Below, piece by piece: positions 16,786 through 27,072 of a stretch of 64,000 nucleotides of DNA. The DNA comes from Polynucleobacter hallstattensis (GTDB lineage: Bacteria; Pseudomonadota; Gammaproteobacteria; Burkholderiales; Burkholderiaceae): the NCBI RefSeq assembly GCF_018881835.1, contig NZ_JACVPO010000001.1, positions 372,001-436,000 on the forward strand, read 5' to 3'. The first letter of the stretch is position 1. Each line of letters opens with the position of its first letter. The notes beneath the pieces are model-generated. The model made no database searches and was not told the origin of the DNA. It saw nothing but the letters and a program-made list of their open reading frames with translations. The position numbers and the translations under genes are program-made.

Positions 16786-18010
16786 AATTAGAATTTTGCA
16801 GCATTAATTCTGACGTTAAATTTTTAAGTAATTTTGAGTTTGAATTGGTATTAAGTAGCCAATATAAAAGATAGGTATCTTTTTTCCAGCCACCGTCTTA
16901 AATGCGTCGATATTTGCCAGATTAACCACGAATTGATTAACTATTTTTAGCTAAAAGCACTCTAATTGATACAGCTAAAGCAAGAGAGTCCAGACCACCC
17001 ACGTAATTTTTTGAAGGATTCTTGCGAAGCCCTTATGTGAGCCGATGCCCAAAAGTTAGACGCCCAGCTCAACTCGAAAGTTTTTTACGAACGAATCTAG
17101 CAATTACTTCAAATTACCAATAGTTCAATAGTAATTAAAGCTAGGGGCCTCAAAAGGCTTGTACAACTTTATTCAATTAACATCACAGATATCCACAATT
17201 GGACCCTAGCTTGTTGGGCCCATGACTTGTTATCTTAAAAAGCTACTTATTAGCACTAAATCAAAGCACCCAACTTATTACAGAATCAACCTAGTTTGCT
17301 GCAATGATTTGCTATAGAAAACCCTCTTTGATGCTGGCCTAAATTGACAGCAATTAAGCGAGATCCAAGCATTCTCAACTGAACCCTCAACCGAGCTTAC
17401 TCACGGTGGTCTACTTCAAAAAGCACTGTATTTAGCGGTGGAGAGCGCCCACCTAAAAAGCTCGAAACCTTACCTCTATTGATTGCATCCCAAAGTGGAT
17501 TAAGCGCCCCATTTTCAGAAAAGATAGGAATACCTCATGGAAGTACGGAGCAAGAATACTATTCGACAAAAGCTATCTGCAACGATTCTTCGAGATAGAG
17601 TACTTCAGCAGTGCCTCAAACTGATGATTGCATAATTTATAAAGCCGTAGGCATTTAATTCATAGGTCCTAAATTCACGAACCAAGTTTCCACCATACTA
17701 ATCTCATCTGAAATACCAAAAATATAAAAGCTCTTAGAAAAAATTTCAGTGACTTTATCTTTTTTAGACCTCAAATATGGGGAGATAATTAAAGATCAAA
17801 TTGAAAAAAGCTAATTCTTTTTACAGAGCATTGATATCCACAATTTTTATATCTGATTTACTTACTGTGATCGACTGCATCCTAAACTATTAGAATGCAT
17901 AAATTATTTATGTCAATCGCGGGTCGTGGGATAAAAAATCTTATTTAAAAACGATGGTGGCGTATGATATATGTAGAATTAATTTATTGATTTTGAGGGT
18001 GGAAATAATA
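16786..18010. other. 1.2-kb decayed region with old coding remnants and an IS end
   Basis: No intact gene is present. Plus-strand frames between about 17030 and 17930 read as protein-like for 30-60 codons between stops and shifts (for example VFSGGERPPKKLETLPLLIA near 17430 and FTNQVSTILISSEIPKI near 17680), which suggests pseudogene remains of unknown type. 17271-17352 matches the right end of the IS3-type element at 22830-22914. I see no RNA gene in it. Confidence 0.45.
17271..17352 (+). repeat. Fragment of the IS3-type element right end
   Basis: About 80 bases align with the right end of the 21915-22914 element: both contain GTTTGCTGCAATGATTTGC- or CATGTTGCTGCAATGATTTAC-like text, then CTATAGAAAA, CTCTTTGAT and GGCCTAAATT/GGACCTAAATT. 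The copies have many substitutions, so this is an old relic. Confidence 0.65.
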
Positions 18011-18727
18011 ATGAACAATAAATATATAAATCCGTTGATTGAATATTTAGAACAAAATCCTAATGGTAGGGTTGTTCATCGCTGGCGGCATTATTTCGAT
18101 ATATATCATCGTCACTTTTCTCGCTTTAGGGGGGAGTCAATAACGATGATTGAAATTGGGATTTTTAACGGTGGCTCTTTAAAGATGTGGAAAGAGTATT
18201 TTGGTCCCAAAGCGACAATTGTTGGAGTAGATATAAATCCAGGTTGTAAAAAATATGAAGAGCCAGGGATTGAGATAGTAATTGGGGATCAAGCAGATCC
18301 AAAATTTTTGCAGGCATTATCCAAGCAGTATTCAAAATTTGCCGTTGTAATTGATGATGGGGGCCATAGAATGGAGCAACAAGTTACAACATTGGAAGAA
18401 TTATATTTGTCGATGCGTGATGATGGTGTTTACCTTTGTGAGGATACCCATACATCTTATATGCCAGCCTTTGGAGGGGGACATCTAAAGGCAGATACAT
18501 TTATTGAGTATTCAAAAAAACTAGTTGATCAACTTAACGCATTTCATGTCAAAGAAAGCGAATCCTTAGCTCCAAACTACTTTACACAAGCTACTGATTC
18601 GATTCATTTTTACGATAGTGTAGTCGTAATAGAAAAAAAATCTCGAGCAAAACCGGATCAGGTCGTTTACGGTAATCAAGCTGATTTTATTTATGTCGCG
18701 CCATCACTTGCCGGCAATAAGCCCTAG
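18011..18727 (+). CDS. Class I SAM methyltransferase, CmcI/TylF-like
   Basis: The 238-residue protein has the motif I region MIEIGIFNGGSLKMWKEYFG, an acidic end of strand 2 (VGVDINPGC), VVIDDGGHRMEQQ and GVYLCEDTH. This is the pattern of small methyltransferases related to CmcI and rhamnosyl O-methyltransferases, which modify sugars or secondary metabolites. I start at the ATG at 18011, preceded by GAGGGTGG, rather than at 17954. It is likely part of the glycan island. Confidence 0.75.
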   Translation: MNNKYINPLIEYLEQNPNGRVVHRWRHYFDIYHRHFSRFRGESITMIEIGIFNGGSLKMWKEYFGPKATIVGVDINPGCKKYEEPGIEIVIGDQADPKFLQALSKQYSKFAVVIDDGGHRMEQQVTTLEELYLSMRDDGVYLCEDTHTSYMPAFGGGHLKADTFIEYSKKLVDQLNAFHVKESESLAPNYFTQATDSIHFYDSVVVIEKKSRAKPDQVVYGNQADFIYVAPSLAGNKP

Positions 18728-18925
18728 CAATATTATTAAACTCCTTCTAATAAGAAAATTCTTATATTCGATAAAATGATCGAGTCCAGAATAAAATACC
18801 TCAAAATAAATTAGATTTTACTGAACTGCACTTTTCTCGTAATCATTGATTAGCAGTCTGATTTTTAATATACTTCGAATGTTCTAGTTTATATTCAGCC
18901 TAGAATAAATCATAGGTACGCATAA

Positions 18926-19657
18926 TTGAAAAAATACAATGTCGTAGTTGCAACAGATATCGGTACATTCATAGTCAATAAAAATGATACTGGAGTTGGC
19001 TGGCAACTCTCTGAGTATGGGGTATATGACCCTCATGAGTTAAATGTAGTTAGAGGTATATTGAGACTGTTGCGAAAAAAACCCGAATCTTACTGTATTG
19101 GATATCGGAGCAAACATTGGAGTACATTCTGTCATCATGTCTCAAGAGGTTGGTAATGGCTCAGTATTTGCGTTTGAAGCCCAACGAATTATATTTAATA
19201 TGCTTGCTGACAATATCTCTTTAAATTCCTTGAGCAATGTTTTTTGTTGCCATAACGCAGTGTCTGATGCGCAAGAGCCTATAGATATTCCAAAATTTGA
19301 CTATGGAAAACCACTGAGTTTTGGTAGCGTAGAGTTTGGAGGGAGCAAAAGGAGTTTATAGGGCAGCTATCTAGTGTAGGTGAGTGCGAGAAAGTGATGT
19401 GTGTGGTTATTGACGATGTTAATTTTTCACAAATAGATTTTATTAAAATCGATGTTGAAGGAATGGAGATGAAGGTTTTAAAAGGTGCTGAGAAAAGTAT
19501 CCTAAACTTTAGGCCTTTTATGCTAATAGAGTATTTAAAAAGTGATAGGGATGAAATTATTGATTGGTTGAAAACAGCTAACTACAAAGTTTATTCTGGT
19601 ATTGGAGCCAACTATCTTTGCGTGCCCGAAGAGTCCTCTATTATATTTAATGATTAA
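18926..19657 (+). pseudogene. FkbM-family methyltransferase broken by two frameshifts
   Basis: Three overlapping or adjacent reading frames together form one FkbM methyltransferase. Frame A (from TTG at 18926) carries the N-terminus, frame B (to 19361) carries VLDIGANIGVHSVIMSQEV (motif I) and VFAFEAQ, and frame C carries FIKIDVEGMEMKVLKGAE and FMLIEYLKSD. The first shift is near 19090-19100 and needs one base removed; the second is in an A-run near 19348. Such enzymes O-methylate glycans. Either the gene is dead or the runs are sequence errors; the first shift is not in a homopolymer. Confidence 0.75.
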
Positions 19658-19776
19658 TTATTGGTCTCGTAAGTCGAAAATTCACAAATCAGTCGCAACA
19701 ACCTTTGTCAATGAACACTTAAAAATCACTTTTTTTGCGGCATAAAATTCATTCCCCATATTTTTGATTGAACTCC

Positions 19777-21786
19777 CTAAACCCTCCCTACTAAATCCCC
19801 CTTAACCCTCTCTATGACGCCCTCCCAGTTCCCCATTTCCTCTTGTTGATACAGCGTCATTGTCGGGTACCAAGGACTATCTTTTCTATCGACTAACCAA
19901 CGCCAGCAAGTATCAAATCGATTTAATAGCCAAATCGGTTTACCCATCGCTGCTGCTAGGTGCGCTGTTGAAGTATCCACACTAATAATGAGATCAAGGT
20001 TTGCAATCAGTGCTGCCGTATCTGAAAAGTCGTCAAGTTCGCTCACAAAGTTGTAAAAATTAGATGGGTTCCAATATTGATTACCGCTTTGGATCAGCTC
20101 GGATTCAGCGGGCTCACCTTTTTGCAGGCTATAAAAATTGATATCCGGAATATTAATTTGAGCGATTTGGGCTAGGGGAATATTGCGCCTAGCGTTTAGA
20201 CTCCAAAGCTCGGGTTGATTAGGACGAAATCCCCCATTCCAAACGAGGCCTACTTTAAGCTTTTGGTGCGCTGCTAGCTTGGTTTTCCAGTACTCCTCTT
20301 GTATCGGGGGTGCTTTAATGTACGGGACCTGATTGGGGATGCTCTCAATTTCGGTATTAAATGCCAGCGGCAAACTCATGAGCGGGCATTGATAATCAAA
20401 CGCAGGTAGTGGATCGCCCATTGCCACCAGCTGACTAACACCTTCTAAGTTTTGCAGTATTTTAAATAAAGGGCGCCGCACTTCTAAAATCACTTTAGCG
20501 CCAAGCTGAGCAACTAAGGAGACATAGCGACAAAATTGAATCGTATCACCTAGCCCTTGCTCCGCATGGAGCAAGATGGTTTTATCTACCAGGGATTGCC
20601 CCCCAAGCCACAAGGGCTGAGAGAAGTGTCTTCTGCTCTGCAGGCTTATAGCACTTTCGTTCTTCCAGCGCCATTCATATCCTTGCCAACCATCCTTAAA
20701 ATTACCCAGTAATAAGTGACACAAAGATAGATTCCAGTGGGCGTTTGCATAATCGGGTTTAATCGCAATAGCTTGGTGGTAACTCGCTAGAGCTTCATCA
20801 AAACGTTTGAGGAGTTTTAAGGTATTACCGCGATTAGAGTAAGCATCTGCGTAATTAGGGTTGATGGTAATGGCTTTGTTGTAACTCACCAAGGCTTCTT
20901 CAAAGCGCTCAAGTTCTTTTAAGGCAGCACCGCGATTAGAGTAGGCTTCCGCATAATCCGGCTTAATACGGATAGCTTGATCAAAGCTAACTAGAGCTTC
21001 TTCAAAACGCTCAAGTTCTTTTAAAACAATACCGCGATTAGAGTGGGCTTCTGCGAAATGGGGCTTGATGGCAATAGCTGTATCGCAGCTAATAAGGGCT
21101 TCTTCAAAACGTTTGAGATCTTGCAAGGCAACGCCGCGATTGTAGTAAGCGTCTACGTAATCAGGTCTAATGCGAATCGCTGTATCGTAACTAACTAACG
21201 CTTCTTCAAAGCGCTCAAGTTCTTTTAAGACAATACCGCGATTACAGTAAGCTTCTACGTAATTGGGGTTGATACGGATGGCTTCGTTATAACTCACTAA
21301 GGCCTCCTCAAAACGCTGCAGTGTCTGCAAGACAACGCCGCGATTAGAGTGGGCTTCTGCATTATCTGGCTTAATTGAAATGGCTTGATCGTAACTGACC
21401 AGAGCCTCCTCAAAACGCTCAAGTTCTTTTAAAGCAATGCCTCGATTAGAGTAGGCTTCTGCGTAATTGGGGTTGATACGGATGGCTTCGTTATAACTAA
21501 CTAACGCTTCTTCAAAACGCTGGAGCTCTTGCAAAGCAATGCCAAGATTAGAGTAAGCCTCTACAAAATCAGGCTTGATTTGTAATGCTTTAGTTAGAAA
21601 CTCAACCGCTTTGATAAATTGCCCAGCCTCCAGAAATAAAGTACCCAATAACTGTAGAACATCAAAATGATTGGGATCTATTGTTAAAGCTTGCTCATAA
21701 AACGCCTGTGCCTCTTTGAATTTACCTTGCTGATGTAAATTAAAGGCTTGCTCTATCAAGGGCAATGTGGAGTCTTGTTGTAACAC
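19777..21786 (-). CDS. TPR protein with GT9-like glycosyltransferase domain
   Basis: The 669-residue protein has about ten 34-residue TPR repeats (residues 5-375; core pattern AEAYSNRG..L..L.RFEEALVSY). A C-terminal domain like GT9/heptosyltransferases follows, with HAEQGLGDTIQFCRYV, VGLVWNGG and LIISVDTSTAHLAAAMGKP. TPRs in such enzymes bind the protein acceptor, so glycosylation of a surface protein is plausible. It is one of five TPR-glycosyltransferases in the window. The TPR-coding DNA is highly repetitive, which favours unit gain and loss. Confidence 0.8.
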   Translation of the reverse strand: MLQQDSTLPLIEQAFNLHQQGKFKEAQAFYEQALTIDPNHFDVLQLLGTLFLEAGQFIKAVEFLTKALQIKPDFVEAYSNLGIALQELQRFEEALVSYNEAIRINPNYAEAYSNRGIALKELERFEEALVSYDQAISIKPDNAEAHSNRGVVLQTLQRFEEALVSYNEAIRINPNYVEAYCNRGIVLKELERFEEALVSYDTAIRIRPDYVDAYYNRGVALQDLKRFEEALISCDTAIAIKPHFAEAHSNRGIVLKELERFEEALVSFDQAIRIKPDYAEAYSNRGAALKELERFEEALVSYNKAITINPNYADAYSNRGNTLKLLKRFDEALASYHQAIAIKPDYANAHWNLSLCHLLLGNFKDGWQGYEWRWKNESAISLQSRRHFSQPLWLGGQSLVDKTILLHAEQGLGDTIQFCRYVSLVAQLGAKVILEVRRPLFKILQNLEGVSQLVAMGDPLPAFDYQCPLMSLPLAFNTEIESIPNQVPYIKAPPIQEEYWKTKLAAHQKLKVGLVWNGGFRPNQPELWSLNARRNIPLAQIAQINIPDINFYSLQKGEPAESELIQSGNQYWNPSNFYNFVSELDDFSDTAALIANLDLIISVDTSTAHLAAAMGKPIWLLNRFDTCWRWLVDRKDSPWYPTMTLYQQEEMGNWEGVIERVKGDLVGRV

Positions 21787-21914
21787 TTATTTGACTAAGC
21801 TCGGTAATTTGCGATTAGGAATATTGGGTGGACGAAGCATAAATAAATTTTAATATACTCCAACAATAAGTTATATATCTATTAGACGAATTACAAAATT
21901 TTACGACTGATATT

Positions 21915-22914
21915 TGAACTGACCTGATTTTTAGTACCACTCCCAAAGAGAGGATTTTTGATAATCTTCTACCTTAAAGGAGTGCTTAATATGGCTAAAG
22001 GCCAACGCCTTAAACCCGAGCAAATCGTTACCTTATTGCGTCAAATCGATGTTTTAACCACTAACGGTAAAACCCTAGCCCAGGCTCTCCAGAGCAGCGT
22101 ATCGCTACATGCCATTGCCTAGAGATGACGAAGAGCCGCTTAGGGCTGAAGTCATCCGGATGGCGAGCACCTATGGCAGGTATGGCTACCGATTTATTGC
22201 CGGGATGATGCGCAACGCTGGTTGGGGGCAGGCGCTACCATCGCAAAGGTCCCATGCATCTGGCGGCAAGAGGGTCTGAAGTTCCACAAAAGCAGCCTCC
22301 TAGAGGCAGACTTTAGTTTAACGATGGTAGTTGTATGCGCCTGAGAGCTGCTGCCCCCAATCATGTTTGGAATTACGACTTTATCTTTATTAGAGATACT
22401 TATGGCGGCAAGTTCGGGATGCTCACGATGATTGATGAGTTCACCAAGAAATGCTTAACCATCCACTACGCTAGAAGGATTGGATCGATTCAGGTGATTG
22501 AACAACTGGCCAACGCCATGATTGACAACGGCATCCCGGAGTACATCCGTAGTGATAATGCCCCAGAATTTATTGCCAAAGACCTGCGTAGTTGGTTATC
22601 TGGCATTGGGGTCAAAACTGCTTATATTGAACCCAGTAGCCCCTGGAAGAATGGCTTTTGTGAAAGCTTAAATGGTACCTTGAGAGATAACCTTTTGGAT
22701 GGGGAGATCTTCTACAGCCTTTAAGAAGCTCAGATCATCGTAGGGGAGTGGGTGAAACACTACAACCATGTCAGGCCCCATAGCGCTTTGGGTTATAGAC
22801 CGCCAGCACCCCAAACCCAAGTACCCAAAATAATACAAAATCAACCCATGTTGCTGCAATGATTTACTATAGAAAAACTCTCTTTGATCGTGGACCTAAA
22901 TTTACAACAGTTCA
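21915..22914 (+). mobile_element. Defective IS3-family insertion sequence
   Basis: The termini are TGAACTG at 21915-21921 and its inverse CAGTTCA at 22908-22914, the usual start of IS3-type ends. Inside, orfA starts at ATG 21991 with ribosome site AAAGGAG (MAKGQRLKPEQIVTLLRQID) but is fused by deletion to the start of orfB. No obvious 3-bp target duplication remains. About 1,000 bp instead of the usual 1,200 bp shows that it is internally deleted. Confidence 0.75.
21991..22859 (+). pseudogene. IS3-type transposase remnants (orfA-orfB)
   Basis: OrfA keeps only its N-terminal helix-turn-helix start and stops at 22122. OrfB pieces follow out of frame: RYMPLPRDDEEPLRAEVIRM, then the DDE integrase core from 22335 with NYDFIFIRD (D), RSDNAPEF (D) and NGFCESLNG (E). 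A TAA at about 22722-22724 splits the core from the C-terminal HYNHVRPHSALGYRPP segment. The enzyme cannot be made intact, so the element is dead unless helped in trans. Confidence 0.8.
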
Positions 22915-23047
22915 AGAGGGAAGTTATTGATGTAGATTAGCGAAGAAAATTTTCATTGAATTTTTAAGAGATATCCCGTTTATTGCAGAATTTATCAATA
23001 ATTCACCTATCTAACATTTCTTAACGCAAGTTACTAAATCAAACCAC

Positions 23048-25282
23048 ATGCAGCAAGAAAATAAAATATTTGATTTAATTGATCAAGGCTTAGCCTTACA
23101 TCAAGAAGGTCGACTCGAAGATGCGCAACTAATTTATGAGCTGGTATTGGCAATAGAGGAGAATCATTTTGATGCCCTACAGTTATTAGGCGTCCTATTT
23201 ATACAAACTAAGCAATTTATAAAAGCGGATTATTTTCTAACTAAAGCACTGAAAATAAAACCTTATGATGCAGTAGCCCACTGTAATCGCGGCCTTGCTT
23301 TAAAAGAACTCAAGCGTTTAGAAGAAGCTCTTGTTAGTTACGATAAAGCTATTGAGATCAACCCTGATTATGCAGTAGCCCACTGTAATCGCGGCAATGC
23401 TTTAAGAGAACTTCAACGTTTAGAAGAAGCTCTTGTTAGTTACGACAAGGCTATTGAGCTTAGATCTAATCTTGCAGAAGCCCACTTTAATCGTGGTAAT
23501 GTCTTAAAAGATCTACAGCGTTTAGAAGAATCACTTGCTAGCTACGACAAGGCTATTGAGCTTAAACCCGATTACCCAGAGGCCTACTCTCATCGTGGCA
23601 ATGTCTCAAAAGATCTTCAGCGTTTAGAAGAAGCTATTGCTAGCTACGACAAGGCTATTGAGCTTAAACCTGATTACCCAGAAGCCTACGCTAATCGTGG
23701 CAATATCTTATCAAATCTTCACCGTTCAGAAGAAGCTCTTGCTAGCTACGACAAAGCTATTGAGCTTAAACCTGATTACCCGGAGGCCTACGCTGATCGT
23801 GGCAATGTTTTAAAAAAGATTGGCAGGGAGAGTGAAGCAAAAGAAAGCTATGACCAAGCTTTACTCATCAAGCCCGACTTTGTATTAGCTCGCTGGGGAC
23901 GCGCCATGACTGTGCTACCAATCATTCCAAACCATGTTGAGAACTCCAAATCCTCTCGCATAGAATTTTCTCAAGAACTATCTGACATGAATAGCTGGTT
24001 TTCTACGCAAGAGCGTCTTAAAAACGGGCACAAAGCTGTTGGTTCAGCACAGCCGTTTTATCTTGCCTACCATGAAGAGAATAATAAAGAGCTCCTTTCA
24101 ACCTATGGGGCATTATGTCACCGGCTTATGAGCTATTGGCAACAAAAGGAGAGTCAATTTACTAGGCCAAAAGCTTTTAATAAACCCATTGTAGTGGGGA
24201 TAGTCTCTCACCATATTCACCAGCACTCTGTATGGGATGCGCTTACCAGGGGATGGGTCGAGCAAATTAATCGTAACCATTTTGAATTGGTTTTTTTCTA
24301 TACTGGTGTCATAAATGATCTAGAGACAAAATTTGCAAAATCAGTTGCAAAGGATTTCATTACCTGCGGTGATCGCCTAATTGCTTGGGTGAAAGCAATC
24401 TTTTCTAGCCAAATTGACATTTTGATCTATCCTGAAATCGGAATGGACCCAATGTCGATCAAATTAGCCAATCTAAGATTAGCGCCGGTTCAAGTGGGAT
24501 CATGGGGTCATCCTGATACAACAGGGTTACCAACAATTGACTACTATCTATCTGCAGATTTATTCGAGCCTGATAACTCTGAAAAATTTTATACTGAACG
24601 GCTAGTAAAATTACCGAACTTGGGGTCCCACCATAAACCATCAGCAGTAATACCTATTTCTATAAATCTAGAGCAACTTAGTATTAAGGCAGATCAGCCA
24701 TTACTAATCTGCCCTGGAACACCTTTTAAATATCAGCCACAGTATGATCATGTTTTCGTAGACATAGCAAAACGGCTAGGGAAATGTCAATTCATATTCT
24801 TCACACATCAAGATAAACAGCTTACCTGCCTTCTTCAAGAGCGACTTTCTTGCCATTTTTTAGAATCGGGACTCAATAGTAAAGACTATTGTGTTTTCAT
24901 ACCTTGGCAGCCAAAATCTTGCTTCTTTGGCCTAATGAAACGTGCAGATATTTATCTTGATACCATTGGCTTCTCTGGATTTAACACAGCATATCAAGCG
25001 ATTGAGTGTGGACTTCCTATTGTTACGCGCGAAGGAAGGTTTATGAGAGGACGTTTAGCAAGCGGCATATTAAAAAAAATTGGTCTAGAGGAGTTAATAG
25101 CGCAGGATGAGAATGCCTTTGTGAATCTAGTCGTTAAAATTGCAAGTAATCAAGAATACAAAAGCTTCATTAGAGATAAAATTGAAGAAAATCGTTATTT
25201 TTTATATGGGGATCTTGAGCCCATTAGAGCACTTGAGAAATTTTTAGAAAGTGCATATCGTAAATCAAAACTTTCTTACTAA
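23048..25282 (+). CDS. TPR protein with OGT-like (GT41) glycosyltransferase domain
   Basis: The 744-residue protein has about seven TPR repeats (residues 35-275; core NRGN.L..L.RLEEALASYDKA). A C-terminal domain of the O-GlcNAc-transferase/SPINDLY type follows: VGIVSHHIHQHSV, APVQVGSWGHPDTTGLPTID, DYYLSADLFEP, a late ICPGTPFKY and the sugar-nucleotide site DTIGFSGFNTAYQAIECGLP. Bacterial relatives glycosylate adhesins or flagellins in the cytoplasm. It lies just after the dead IS and is the only OGT-type enzyme here. Start ATG has no clear ribosome site. Confidence 0.82.
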   Translation: MQQENKIFDLIDQGLALHQEGRLEDAQLIYELVLAIEENHFDALQLLGVLFIQTKQFIKADYFLTKALKIKPYDAVAHCNRGLALKELKRLEEALVSYDKAIEINPDYAVAHCNRGNALRELQRLEEALVSYDKAIELRSNLAEAHFNRGNVLKDLQRLEESLASYDKAIELKPDYPEAYSHRGNVSKDLQRLEEAIASYDKAIELKPDYPEAYANRGNILSNLHRSEEALASYDKAIELKPDYPEAYADRGNVLKKIGRESEAKESYDQALLIKPDFVLARWGRAMTVLPIIPNHVENSKSSRIEFSQELSDMNSWFSTQERLKNGHKAVGSAQPFYLAYHEENNKELLSTYGALCHRLMSYWQQKESQFTRPKAFNKPIVVGIVSHHIHQHSVWDALTRGWVEQINRNHFELVFFYTGVINDLETKFAKSVAKDFITCGDRLIAWVKAIFSSQIDILIYPEIGMDPMSIKLANLRLAPVQVGSWGHPDTTGLPTIDYYLSADLFEPDNSEKFYTERLVKLPNLGSHHKPSAVIPISINLEQLSIKADQPLLICPGTPFKYQPQYDHVFVDIAKRLGKCQFIFFTHQDKQLTCLLQERLSCHFLESGLNSKDYCVFIPWQPKSCFFGLMKRADIYLDTIGFSGFNTAYQAIECGLPIVTREGRFMRGRLASGILKKIGLEELIAQDENAFVNLVVKIASNQEYKSFIRDKIEENRYFLYGDLEPIRALEKFLESAYRKSKLSY

Positions 25283-25388
25283 TGCCCACTTAGAATTGGA
25301 CTTTGGCGGTCACAACAAAACTGCAAAAAATTTTCCTTGCGGTTAGAAGTTCTGGCTAAAAAGCTATTATTCTCCAATTAGTTCTCAC

Positions 25389-26048
25389 TCAAACATCCGC
25401 TATTCCGTTAAGTCTATTTAGGACGGGCTGAGCATGAACTGATTTGCCCATAATTTCCAACCAGGAACAATGACTTAACATTATCTCCCTCTCCTTAAAC
25501 CATTCTGGGGCATATTCACATTCCCTGCACTCCTTATAGCCAGGCACTCCCTGTGTATAGTGAATTAATTTTGCGTTTGGATTTGAAGGGGCATAACCTA
25601 CCAAATGATTCCAGTCGGGCGATAAGGCCCCAACTTCTTCAGCCCAGTTTAAATTTTGGGGTGTGTCGGTGCTGATAAATTCTGGTGTTAGCTTGAGACA
25701 ACGCTCATTATTGAAAAGCATCACGGAGGGACGTTCAAAAGAAAAAGGGCCAGTAAACGGAACAACATCCACACTGGCACCTGTGGCAGACTCAAATAGC
25801 TCAACAACATCACCCAAAAGAAGAGCATCTGAATCCATAAATAAAGCCTGGCCTTTATAGTTGCATAAATACGGGACAAGATAGCGCGAATAGGTGAAGG
25901 TAGTGAGGCCTTGTCTAGTTATCGGCAATTGATTAAGGAGTAGCGGCGTTATGGCGACTGGCTTGGATGATAAACGCTGTATAGAGCTAACCAATACATG
26001 ATATGCCACAAGTTGACGCTCATCAATTCCGATAAAAATTCTCAACAT
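25389..26048 (-). CDS. Putative glycosyltransferase, GT8-like
   Basis: The 219-residue protein starts with MLRIFIGIDERQLVAYHVL and has FMDSDALLLGDVVELFE, the DxD metal/sugar-nucleotide motif near residue 74. This matches small GT-A enzymes of the GT8/GT32 type. The conserved HYTQGVPGYKECRECEYA segment, with two cysteines, is characteristic of a frequent marine and freshwater subgroup. Donor and acceptor are unknown. Confidence 0.7.
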   Translation of the reverse strand: MLRIFIGIDERQLVAYHVLVSSIQRLSSKPVAITPLLLNQLPITRQGLTTFTYSRYLVPYLCNYKGQALFMDSDALLLGDVVELFESATGASVDVVPFTGPFSFERPSVMLFNNERCLKLTPEFISTDTPQNLNWAEEVGALSPDWNHLVGYAPSNPNAKLIHYTQGVPGYKECRECEYAPEWFKEREIMLSHCSWLEIMGKSVHAQPVLNRLNGIADV

Positions 26049-26176
26049 AAAATCTCCATTTTTAGAAAATAAATATATAAGCTAAATAAATTTTCCACAA
26101 ATATATTATTGGGTAAATTTGATCATAAATAAAAAACTTTAAAAAAACTAGAACTGGCATCCTAAATATTATGCAT

Positions 26177-26813
26177 TTAAGTAAGTAGCTCTACCCATTT
26201 ACTCGCAATATTTTGAACGGAAAACTTTGGTACAACTTCAAGTTGAGCGAGCTTGACTCGATCGTGAAATATTGAAGGGTCCTCAATTAGGACCCTAAAC
26301 TCCTCACCATTAATATCGACATAGTATTTTTCGAAATCTTTATAGCTATCAAGAGCCCCAGCTGCTACTGGTAACCCAAGTACAAGGGCTGTAATTAATC
26401 TATTTGAACTTGCGCCATTCTTCTTTGGATCGGCATTATTTATCGGAATAATGCAGGCATCGGCTAATTTTGAAGCATGGACCATTGCCTCTGGTGACCA
26501 GATCCCAAGCTGAATTTGAATTTCGGCTTTTGAATTCAACTGGGCTCTGGAAAAGTATTTTAATCCAGCTTCATTAGATAGGATGATTAATCTGATTTGA
26601 TCTCCAATCTCAAAGCCCAGTTTAATGAATGAAATTAAATGTTCAATATTTGATGCATGACCAAACCATAAGAGGGTAGTTGGTTTATTTACCGGCTTGA
26701 TATCATGAGGAAAGAACTCTATTGCATCTTCTAGTAACTCAATATTTCCAGAGTAATACATTGCTAGGTTTTGCTGCATCATTCGCGAGGAAGTAGTAGC
26801 AACATCAACCATA
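26177..26813 (-). pseudogene. 3' half of a glycosyltransferase gene split by an integrated element
   Basis: The reading frame (open to a TTG at 26923) encodes the C-terminal GT-B half of a GT4-like enzyme: VDVATTSSRMMQQNLAMYYS, LLWFGHASNIEHLISFI, the acidic sugar-nucleotide region IIPINNAD...NRLITALVLGLPV, and the C-terminal helix. Residues before VDVATT come from the inserted element and read as MoaC. The 5' half of this gene lies at 32166-32505. Joining the halves at TATGG gives [19 protein letters not shown], a continuous glycosyltransferase. As it stands, only a chimeric half protein can be made. Confidence 0.85.
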
Positions 26814-26872
26814 TCGTAGATTGTGAGAAGGGCAACTTGGACTGCGGTGAGAGCTTCCATTTCTACGCCAGT
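26810..26872 (-). other. moaC fragment at one end of the integrated element
   Basis: The minus-strand translation reads [20 protein letters not shown] then M, the highly conserved MoaC active-site region (compare [27 protein letters not shown] in E. coli MoaC). Upstream of the TG the similarity stops. It abuts the glycosyltransferase half exactly at the ATG of the shared TATGG. Confidence 0.85.
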
Positions 26873-26902
26873 AACTTTAATCTTGAGCAAATCTTTAGGT
26901 TT

Positions 26903-26925
26903 ACTTGGACAACGTTTGGACAAAG
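26903..26925 (+). repeat. TTGGACAA pair, left copy (candidate integrase arm site)
   Basis: ACTTGGACAACG is followed by TTTGGACAAAG: two TTGGACAA words 11 bases apart. The same paired word occurs at 32012-32033 in the same orientation, differing only in the two-base spacer. The two pairs lie about 90 and 135 bases from the respective crossover points, as expected for arm-type sites of a lambda-like integrase. Confidence 0.7.
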
Positions 26926-27072
26926 GTTATCACAATATATTAAGAGCAAAGATCTACTCTTTTAAAATATGACGACCCCACCCAGGGGCACCCCCAATCT
27001 GTAAAGTAGGAGTCACAACACAGTCATACATAGTATTTTGCACTTGAGATTATGAAAAATACTATTTCTAAT

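Noticed and set aside
20700..21600. 102-bp periodic repeats
   Set aside because: They encode TPR units of a protein, with sequence drift between units; not a separate DNA repeat element.
26177..26923. A complete 248-residue glycosyltransferase
   Set aside because: Its first 38 residues are MoaC and element sequence, and the GT-B N-terminal domain is missing; the missing half is at 32166-32505.
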